This document shows, piece by piece, positions 1 to 5,577 of a stretch of DNA of 7,281 nucleotides; position 1 is the first letter of the stretch; each line of letters opens with the position of its first letter. Under the pieces are notes generated by a model. That model was not told where the DNA came from, made no database searches, and saw nothing but the letters and a program-made list of their open reading frames with translations. The DNA comes from an uncultured Oscillibacter sp. (GTDB lineage Bacteria; Bacillota; Clostridia; Oscillospirales; Oscillospiraceae): contig CAMHBH010000111.1 of assembly GCA_946183175.1 (NCBI GenBank), positions 1 to 7,281 of the forward strand, in the 5' to 3' direction. Position numbers and translations under genes: made by a program.

Positions 1-518
1 AACTGCTGAACCATCGCCGTGATTTCGGTCAGCGTGTTACTGCTGACGTGTATGGAGAGGGTATTTTCGTGGAGCGTCCAGGCGTCGAGGGGGGCGACGG
101 GGAGGATAATCTGCTGTACCACGTCCATGACGGTCACGCGGCTGATACGGTCGTACTCCTCCGCCGTCATGTCGTTGGTGGTGTAGTGGGCGTAGTCCAG
201 GGAGATGTCCTTGAAGTGGTCGTACTCGTCGTTTTTCTGCGCGATTTGCGCCTGGAGCGCGTAGACCTCGGCGCGGGCGGCGTCGAGTTCGGCGAAGCGG
301 TCGATGACGGCCACTTTGCTGACAAATCCGGCGGCCACGATGATGAGCGCGATAGCCGGGATGGCAACCCGCCAGTCAATGGGCTTCTCCCCGACCGTGA
401 CGAAGTTAATAGAGCGCTTGACGGGCATATGCCCGACAAGGTGCCAGCGGAGAGCGGGCCGCGCCTCCTGACCTTCCTCCTCCGGTGTGTCCGGCTTTTT
501 CAAGAGGCTTAAAGTCAC
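1..518 (-). CDS. pilN: PilN-like type IV pilus alignment protein (partial, 3' end beyond window)
   Basis: This is the N-terminal 172 residues of a bitopic membrane protein, open to the window edge. It starts with GTG at 518, seven nt after a perfect AAAGGAGG. Residues 1-50 are cytoplasmic and rich in Glu, Pro, Lys and Arg. A single membrane segment lies at about 51-68 (core AIPAIALIIVAAGF). A charged, probably coiled-coil stretch follows at about 72-101, then the start of a globular periplasmic-type domain (...VVQQIILPVAPLDAWTL...). This short-tail, one-helix, coiled-coil, globular layout is that of PilN, which binds PilM in the cytoplasm and pairs with PilO outside the membrane. It lies 22 nt after pilM, the usual pilM-pilN order. 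The classic INLLP PilM-binding motif is not present; the nearest match is SINFV at residues 36-40. The assignment rests on topology and position, since the sequence itself is divergent. Confidence 0.82.
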   Translation of the reverse strand, partial: MTLSLLKKPDTPEEEGQEARPALRWHLVGHMPVKRSINFVTVGEKPIDWRVAIPAIALIIVAAGFVSKVAVIDRFAELDAARAEVYALQAQIAQKNDEYDHFKDISLDYAHYTTNDMTAEEYDRISRVTVMDVVQQIILPVAPLDAWTLHENTLSIHVSSNTLTEITAMVQQ

Positions 519-525
519 AATGTTT

Positions 526-533
526 CCTCCTTT
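526..533 (-). promoter_or_regulatory. Ribosome binding site of pilN
   Basis: AAAGGAGG on the minus strand ends seven nt before the GTG codon at 518. It is one of the strongest Shine-Dalgarno sequences in the window and fixes the GTG as the pilN start. It sits wholly inside the 22-nt gap after the pilM stop. Confidence 0.85.
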
Positions 534-540
534 CCTCGTG

Positions 541-1626
541 TCAGTCCAAGGTAATGCCGATGGATTCGATGTACTGGTAGCAGTCGGGGATTCTGTCGCC
601 GCCGGGGGCGAGGTTCGCGGCTTGATGGATATTCATGTCTAGGGTTTCCCGGATGACTTCCTGAAGGGGTACGATGACCGCGCCGCCGCCGCAGAGCCAA
701 ACGTCGTTGACATCGCTGTCGGGGTTGCTGAAGCGGTAGAAGTTGAGCGCGCGCATGAGTTCGACGGCGAGGTTGTTGTAGGCGTTGACGCAGGCCTCGT
801 GATTCTGACAGCCCTCGTAGTTCGTCAACAGGTAGGTGTGGGCGAGGTGGGCGTCCACGTCCATGGCGTCGGCGATTGCGTCGTCGAGCACCGACAGCCC
901 CGTTTCCAGCACGCGCGTGACGATGTGCCGCTCCCCCCGGAACATGTACATCCGGATATTCTGGAATCCCAGGTCGAGGAGGCAGTATTCGCGGGGTTCC
1001 GTACTCCCGCTGACGGCCTCCGCGCGGCGAATGAGCGAAATGTACGCGCACAGCGACGGCGCGGCCTTGACGAGTTTCAGCCCGGCCTTGCGCATGATGT
1101 GCTTGGCGTCGTCCAGTACGCCCGTCGGCACGGCGGAGAGCATGAGTTCCATGGTGGGGGCGTGCTCGTCGGAGGCCTCGTCGCGTTCGCGCTCGATGTC
1201 CTCCGGCGTGGAGAGCATGGCGTAGTCGAACACGTAGCCCTTGAGTTCGTCGGTGATGTAGTCGTTGAACTCGTAGGGGATGTTGATTACGAGCTGTTCG
1301 GCGGACATGAGCGGCATGGAGACCTCGCGGACGTAGGAAGTCTCGTTGGAGAGCACCATGGCGGCGTGTGTGACGTGGCGCAAGCCGTTCTGTTTGAGGG
1401 TCTGCTTGATAAATTCGCCCATGGCTTCCGGGGACGTGACGCGGCCCTCGCGGAGCAGATTCTTGGGCATGGGCGCGGCGACTTTCCGCACGGTCGAGCC
1501 GCGGCAGAGCGCGACTTTCAGGGTGTCGTTGCCCATGTCGATACCGAGGAGCGTCTTGGGGAGTTTGGGCATGGGCGGCATTTTGGGCATTTTCGTCTTG
1601 GCCATTGAAGGCAGTGTAAGGGGCAT
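541..1626 (-). CDS. pilM: PilM, actin-like type IV pilus assembly ATPase
   Basis: PilM is a cytoplasmic, nucleotide-binding actin-like (ASKHA fold) protein. It binds the N-terminal tail of PilN and connects the pilus ATPases to the membrane alignment complex. From the chosen start the protein has 361 residues, close to the usual PilM length of about 350. Visible motifs are phosphate-1 LLGIDMGNDTLKVAL at 26-40, phosphate-2 LLDLGFQNIRM around 216-226, and the adenosine motif VWLCGGGAVIVPL at 309-321. The ATG at 1626 is preferred because GGAG ends eight nt upstream. A GTG at 1635 overlaps that GGAG, and an ATG at 1605 has no visible binding site. The first 24 residues are odd: Met, Pro and Lys dominate, with repeated MPK/LPK units. 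It lies 21 nt after pilD and 22 nt before pilN, so translation is probably coordinated. Confidence 0.93.
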   Translation of the reverse strand: MPLTLPSMAKTKMPKMPPMPKLPKTLLGIDMGNDTLKVALCRGSTVRKVAAPMPKNLLREGRVTSPEAMGEFIKQTLKQNGLRHVTHAAMVLSNETSYVREVSMPLMSAEQLVINIPYEFNDYITDELKGYVFDYAMLSTPEDIERERDEASDEHAPTMELMLSAVPTGVLDDAKHIMRKAGLKLVKAAPSLCAYISLIRRAEAVSGSTEPREYCLLDLGFQNIRMYMFRGERHIVTRVLETGLSVLDDAIADAMDVDAHLAHTYLLTNYEGCQNHEACVNAYNNLAVELMRALNFYRFSNPDSDVNDVWLCGGGAVIVPLQEVIRETLDMNIHQAANLAPGGDRIPDCYQYIESIGITLD

Positions 1627-1634
1627 AGCAACCA

Positions 1635-1638
1635 CTCC
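1635..1638 (-). promoter_or_regulatory. Ribosome binding site of pilM
   Basis: GGAG on the minus strand lies eight nt before the ATG at 1626, in the gap after the pilD stop (1648-1650). It supports 1626 over the upstream GTG at 1635 and the downstream ATG at 1605. Confidence 0.6.
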
Positions 1639-1647
1639 ATTCCGTTC

Positions 1648-2442
1648 TTACAACCCCAGCAGACTGAGGTACCACGCGGTCAGGCCCTGACCGAAGAGGA
1701 GCATACACGTACACGCGGCGGCAATCGCGGGGCCGAACGGGAACGGGGTACCCGTCCCGCGGCGCGTGGCGGCGGCGAACAGCAGGCCCAGTACGCAGGA
1801 GAAGAACAGCGCGAACAGGAACCCCACCGGGCCGAGGTAGAGCGCGACGAGCGCGAAAAGTTTGATATCCCCACCGCCGAGGGATTCTTTTTGCAGGAGC
1901 TTGTCCATGAGAAGCGCAAGCGCAAGCATAGCGCCGCCGCAGAGCAGGGCCGACAGGACATGTACAACAGTCTCACGGGCGGAGAGTCCGCACCACGGGA
2001 GCGCGGCGAACCACGCCAGCGCGGGGAGTAACAGACAGCCGTCGGGGATGATGAAACTGTCCAGGTCGACCAGCGAGAGGCAGAACAGGCAGCAAAGAAA
2101 GACGTAGTTCCGCAGGCACAGCGCCGAGAGGTCGAAGCGCAGGAGACAGAGTACGGTCAGCGCGGCGCAGGCGCACTCCGTGAGGACGTAGCGCGGGGCG
2201 ACGGGCGCGCCGCAGTAGTGACAGCGTCCGCGCCGCAACAGCCAGCCGAGTACGGGCAGGAGGTCGACGGGGCCGAGGGGGTGTCCGCACGCCGGACAGC
2301 GGCTCCGGCCCGTCAGGAACGATTCCCCGCGCGCAATCCGCCACGCCGCGCAGTTGAGGAAAGACCCCATCGCCGCCCCGAACAGCGCCGCGACAAAGCA
2401 AAAGTAGTACAAAATTTCTTTTGACAGGTAAATACTGAACAT
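1648..2442 (-). CDS. pilD: Prepilin peptidase / N-methyltransferase (PilD family, A24)
   Basis: A polytopic membrane aspartyl protease that removes the short leader of type IV prepilins after Gly and methylates the new N-terminus. The 264 residues match the usual size. The N-terminal half has GAAMGSFLNCAAWR at about 22-35, then the cysteine tetrad CPAC (49-52) and CHYC (74-77) of full-length bifunctional enzymes. The protease half has the first catalytic Asp in LVDLDSFIIPD (D126 or D128) and the second in GGGDIKLF (D192), followed by FPFGPAIA near the C-terminus. About seven hydrophobic segments are visible. The ATG at 2442 follows AAGGGG by six nt. It lies 18 nt after the minor pilin gene, a probable substrate, and 21 nt before pilM. 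The protein is unusually cysteine-rich in its membrane segments. Confidence 0.97.
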   Translation of the reverse strand: MFSIYLSKEILYYFCFVAALFGAAMGSFLNCAAWRIARGESFLTGRSRCPACGHPLGPVDLLPVLGWLLRRGRCHYCGAPVAPRYVLTECACAALTVLCLLRFDLSALCLRNYVFLCCLFCLSLVDLDSFIIPDGCLLLPALAWFAALPWCGLSARETVVHVLSALLCGGAMLALALLMDKLLQKESLGGGDIKLFALVALYLGPVGFLFALFFSCVLGLLFAAATRRGTGTPFPFGPAIAAACTCMLLFGQGLTAWYLSLLGL

Positions 2443-2460
2443 CGCACGCCCCTTTCCGGC

Positions 2461-3183
2461 TTATCGGACGTTCCAGGCGTTCCCGCTCCAGCCTCTGCTG
2501 TACGTCCAGATAGAGGCGTAGTTCTCATCCGCGAAACCGAAATACCACATTTGCCCGTCCTCCAGCTCCGACAGGTCGATGTCTTTCGCCCGTTCGGCGG
2601 CCTTACGCGTCTCCGCGTCGCCCGTCAGCGCGTAGTAGCACACAGTCCCCTTGCGCTCAATGTCCGCTTTCGTGCCGAACAACAGCCCCGGGTCGGCGTC
2701 CACGCGCTCGCATACGACTTTCTTCCCGTTCAGAGGTACCGTCACTTTCTTCCGGTTCGCGTCGCCGTCTTGCAGTTCGTCCAGAAGGCGGCTCATCACC
2801 GCCCCGGAACACAGACGCGTCCGCTCGCGGGTGTCCTCGTCGTGCAGTCCGCACGCGACACGGTAGCCGGGCCCGTCCGCCTCCCGGACGATGAAGTAGT
2901 CCCCGCCGCCGGGACAGAGTTCGTCGCGCGCATAGCGGCTCTTGTCCACGACCGCCGCCGCCTCCTGTACGCTCATGCTCCAGTTGTTGAACAGGTACTC
3001 CTCCGCCATCATGTCCTGCGCCTTGTCCAGCACGAACGAACAGCCGATTTTCTCGGCGCTCTCGCGGTAGTTCCTGTACGCCGGGACGGCAATCAGAATC
3101 AGCATGACGCCGACAAGCCCCAGCAGAATCGCGACCAGGCGGTTTACGCCGCCGCGACAGTCCGTCCATTTCCGATGTATCAA
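2461..3183 (-). CDS. Minor-pilin/pseudopilin-like protein lacking Glu5
   Basis: A 240-residue protein with a short basic leader (MIHRKWTDCRGG), then one long hydrophobic helix (residues 14-34) ending in VPAYRNY. This is the layout of a type IV prepilin. If cleavage follows G12, Pro34 becomes mature position 22, exactly where pilins carry their conserved Pro, and the PAYxNY ending also matches. However, mature position 1 is Val rather than Phe/Met, and position 5 is Val rather than Glu. The outer domain has ELCPGGGDYFIV (88-99) followed by GYRVACGLHDE (107-117), which resembles the CPxGGxY...C motif of clostridial pilins. About 120 further residues follow, ending rich in Trp and Tyr. The start is TTG at 3183, eight nt after AAGGAG. 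Its place between pilC and pilD supports a pilus role. It may be a priming or tip minor pilin, as E5-less GspK is in type II secretion; a plain bitopic membrane protein is the alternative. Not recognised as a named gene. Confidence 0.75.
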   Translation of the reverse strand: MIHRKWTDCRGGVNRLVAILLGLVGVMLILIAVPAYRNYRESAEKIGCSFVLDKAQDMMAEEYLFNNWSMSVQEAAAVVDKSRYARDELCPGGGDYFIVREADGPGYRVACGLHDEDTRERTRLCSGAVMSRLLDELQDGDANRKKVTVPLNGKKVVCERVDADPGLLFGTKADIERKGTVCYYALTGDAETRKAAERAKDIDLSELEDGQMWYFGFADENYASIWTYSRGWSGNAWNVR

Positions 3184-3191
3184 AGCGGCGT

Positions 3192-3197
3192 CTCCTT
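3192..3197 (-). promoter_or_regulatory. Ribosome binding site of the minor-pilin-like gene
   Basis: AAGGAG on the minus strand is eight nt before the TTG at 3183. It selects this rare start codon, which is also the start that yields a complete short basic prepilin leader ahead of the GG cleavage site. Confidence 0.75.
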
Positions 3198-3209
3198 TCT
3201 TTCGCCCCC

Positions 3210-3238
3210 AGCATACCCCAGCCCGGCGGCCTTTTCAA
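3210..3238 (-). promoter_or_regulatory. Candidate internal sigma-A promoter before the minor-pilin-like gene
   Basis: On the minus strand, TTGAAA (3238-3233) is followed after exactly 17 nt by TATGCT (3215-3210). These match 5 of 6 and 4 of 6 bases of the sigma-A consensus. Transcription would begin near 3203, leaving about 20 nt of leader containing the AAGGAG site. It lies in the longest intergenic gap of the cluster (74 nt, others 18-28 nt). It was found by eye and has no experimental support. Confidence 0.4.
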
Positions 3239-3257
3239 GTCCCGTCCGGTGACAGTC

Positions 3258-4478
3258 TCACATAATGGAGTACATGGAGAACATCGTCAGGTAAATCGTG
3301 CCGACAATGCCGCCCGCCACGACCGCCAGAAAGACTAACATCGCCGGTTCGAGCTTCTCCAAGGCGGACTGAATCGCCATTTCGAGTTCGGCGTCGTAGT
3401 ACAGGGCGATTGTGTCGAGGGTGGAAGTCAGCTCTCCGGTCTCCTCCCCGACGCCCGTCATGTCGACGAGGATGTCGGGCAGTACCTGGTTCTCCCGCAT
3501 GGACGCCCCGAGGGAATGCCCCTCTTCCAGACGGCTTGCGAGTTTCCCGGTCTCCGTGGAGATAAAGTAATTGTCGAGCGTCTTGGCGGTGATGGATACC
3601 GCCTTGTTCATCGTCAGACCGGATTCCAGCAGGGTGGTCATGGAGTTCGCGAACTGGCTCGCGGCGTTGAGTTCGGCGATATTGCCCAGCACCGGGAGTT
3701 TCAACTGCGCTTTGGCCAGGAGCATACGCCCGTTTTCCGAGTGCGACATGAGCTGGTAGATAACGGCAATCGCGGCGATTATGGCGACAATCACCATCCA
3801 GCGGTAGACGAAGAAATCCGAAATGGCAATCAGGATTCGTGTCGGGAGGGGGAGTTCCTTCCCGGCGTCGGCGAAGAAGGCCATGAACGTCGGGACGACC
3901 TTAATCATAATGACCGCGACCACGACGACGGCGATAAACAGTACGAACATCGGGTAGGACATGGCGCTCTTGACCTTGTTGCCCATTTTCATCTGCTTGT
4001 CGAAATGGTGGTACATGGTATCGAAAGAGCGGTCGAGATTGCCGGATTCCTCCCCGGCGCGGAGCGTCTCGACGAACGTCCCCGGCAGAATATGCGCCCC
4101 GTGTTCCTCGAACGCGGCGGACAGCGAACGCCCGCCCTCCACGTCGACGGCAATTTTTTTGAGCATTTTGCGGAGAACCTTGTCGGCGGTCTTGTCGCCG
4201 ATAAGCTGTACCGTGCGCACGATGGGCACGCCCGATTTCAGGATAATCGCGAACTGACTGCACATGACGATAAAGGCCTTTTTGTTCAGCTTATTACCGC
4301 CGATGTCCATGTTGAGCAGTCCGACTTCGCTTTTCTTCTCGTCGACGGCCTTGATTTTCAGGATGACGCTGTGGTTTTCCTTGACGCGCGCGGCGGCGTC
4401 GAGTTCGTTGTAGCCCTCAATCAGGCCGTTGACGCGTTCCCCGCTCCGGGAGAGCGCCACATATTTGAACTGTGCCAT
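3258..4478 (-). CDS. pilC: PilC, inner-membrane platform protein of the pilus (GspF family)
   Basis: PilC is the polytopic platform that is turned or pushed by PilB and PilT to insert or withdraw pilin subunits. The 406 residues fit the family. Two homologous T2SSF domains are visible, about 70-195 and 273-395. Each has the repeated signature, GEESGNL at 142-148 and GEETGEL at 344-350. Membrane segments lie at about 176-195, 227-244 and 378-397. The N-terminal MAQFKYVALSRSGERVNGLI is the usual start of the family. The ATG at 4478 follows GGGAGG by seven nt, and the gap after pilT is 28 nt. The following 74-nt gap is the widest in the cluster, so this gene may end one transcriptional sub-unit. 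No terminator hairpin with a T-tract is visible after it. Confidence 0.97.
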   Translation of the reverse strand: MAQFKYVALSRSGERVNGLIEGYNELDAAARVKENHSVILKIKAVDEKKSEVGLLNMDIGGNKLNKKAFIVMCSQFAIILKSGVPIVRTVQLIGDKTADKVLRKMLKKIAVDVEGGRSLSAAFEEHGAHILPGTFVETLRAGEESGNLDRSFDTMYHHFDKQMKMGNKVKSAMSYPMFVLFIAVVVVAVIMIKVVPTFMAFFADAGKELPLPTRILIAISDFFVYRWMVIVAIIAAIAVIYQLMSHSENGRMLLAKAQLKLPVLGNIAELNAASQFANSMTTLLESGLTMNKAVSITAKTLDNYFISTETGKLASRLEEGHSLGASMRENQVLPDILVDMTGVGEETGELTSTLDTIALYYDAELEMAIQSALEKLEPAMLVFLAVVAGGIVGTIYLTMFSMYSIM

Positions 4479-4506
4479 TTAACCGCCTCCCTTCAAGATT
4501 CAGGCC

Positions 4507-5553
4507 TCAGCAGTTTTTGCGGACGTAGTCGGCGTTGTGGGCGTAGTGGACGGCCATTTCTTTCGTGACCTGTCCGGAGCGCACGAGGCGTAACAGGGCC
4601 TGGTCCATGGTCTGCCCGCCGATTGCGGCGGAAGTCGCGACGGCGTTGGCGATTTGCGGCGTATTCCCCGCGCGGATGAGGTTCCGGATGGCGTCCGTGA
4701 CTATCATGAGTTCGCAGGCCAGCGCCCGCCCGCCGCCCTTCTTGGGAATCAACTGCTGTGTCAGCACGGCCATGAGGGTCATGGAGAGCTGTAAGCGGAT
4801 TTGGGTCTGCTCGTCGGCGGGGAAGACCTGTACCATACGGTCAATGGAGTCGGACGCGCTCCCGGTGTGCAATGTGCCGAACACAAGGTGTCCGGTCTCG
4901 GCGGCGGTGATGGCGGTCTCGATGGTGTCCTTGTCGCGCATTTCGCCTATGAGAATCACGTTGGGGTCTTCGCGGAGGCTCGCGCGCAGTCCCTCGGCGA
5001 AACTCGCGGTGTCCTTGCCGACTTCCCGCTGGTTAATCGCGCACAGGTCGGGCTTGTACAGGTACTCTACCGGGTCTTCCAGCGTGACAATATGGCTCCG
5101 GTAGTGGTGGTTGATGGAATCGAGTAAGGCGGCCAGCGTCGTGGACTTGCCGGAACCCGTTTCGCCCGTGACAAGGACGATGCCCTTGTGCAAGTCGGTG
5201 AGCTTCAGGACGGCGGGCGGGACGCCCAGATTTTCGAGTTGCGGGATGGATTCGCGGAGAAGGCGTAACGCGAGGGACGGGTTGCCCTGCTGTTTGAAAA
5301 GGTGGATACGGCAGCGGTTCCCGGCGTACGTCCCGGCCCCGTCGAACTCCCCGACCTTGTCGAACGTCCGGTAGCCCTCCTCCCCGGCGAGGTAGCGCGC
5401 AATCGACACGCAGTCGTCGTGCGTCATGACGACGCTGTCCATGTCCTGCACCTGCCCGTCGAGGCGGTACTTGGGCGGCAGGCCCTCGATAACGTGTACG
5501 TCCGACGCGCCGTCGCGCTTGGCCTTGGCTACCATTTCTTCTACGGTCATCAT
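4507..5553 (-). CDS. pilT: PilT, type IV pilus retraction ATPase
   Basis: PilT is a cytoplasmic hexameric secretion ATPase that depolymerises the pilus and gives twitching, surface pulling or DNA uptake. The 348 residues match PilT, which is shorter than PilB because it lacks the MshEN and zinc parts. Visible motifs are N-terminal GASDVHVIEGLPPKYRLDG (15-33), Walker A GETGSGKST (130-138), Asp box LEDPVEY (158-164), Walker B VILIGEMRD (199-207), His box TGHLVFGTLHT (220-230) and AIRNLIR (288-294). The last is the motif needed for retraction and separates PilT from PilB. The start is ATG at 5553, the first of two adjacent ATGs. GGGAG lies 11 nt upstream, a rather long spacing. The gap after pilB is 24 nt. 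No key residue is missing. Confidence 0.97.
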   Translation of the reverse strand: MMTVEEMVAKAKRDGASDVHVIEGLPPKYRLDGQVQDMDSVVMTHDDCVSIARYLAGEEGYRTFDKVGEFDGAGTYAGNRCRIHLFKQQGNPSLALRLLRESIPQLENLGVPPAVLKLTDLHKGIVLVTGETGSGKSTTLAALLDSINHHYRSHIVTLEDPVEYLYKPDLCAINQREVGKDTASFAEGLRASLREDPNVILIGEMRDKDTIETAITAAETGHLVFGTLHTGSASDSIDRMVQVFPADEQTQIRLQLSMTLMAVLTQQLIPKKGGGRALACELMIVTDAIRNLIRAGNTPQIANAVATSAAIGGQTMDQALLRLVRSGQVTKEMAVHYAHNADYVRKNC

Positions 5554-5577
5554 AGTACAATTTTCTCCCTTCGCTTG

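Noticed and set aside
799..1608. Plus-strand ORF of 269 codons opposite pilM
   Set aside because: Shadow of pilM; low-complexity Val/Gly/His/Asp composition and no recognisable motif.
515..1714. Minus-strand ORF of 399 codons overlapping pilM in another frame
   Set aside because: Extremely Arg/His/Pro-rich, runs across the pilD-pilM junction, and the in-phase frame encodes a clear PilM.
2551..3252. Plus-strand ORF of 233 codons opposite the minor-pilin-like gene
   Set aside because: Considered because the minus-strand gene is less certain, but that gene has a ribosome binding site, a prepilin-type N-terminus and operon spacing, whereas this frame has none of these.
3184..3257. Possible terminator after pilC
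   Set aside because: Some short G+C-rich self-complementarity (gcc/ggc) exists, but no stable stem followed by a T-run is visible in the reading direction.
3516..4568. Plus-strand ORF of 350 codons opposite pilC
   Set aside because: It is fully antisense to a gene with unmistakable T2SSF motifs, is rich in His, Arg, Gly, Asp and Val as expected for a complement frame of G+C-rich coding DNA, and shows no domain or convincing ribosome binding site.
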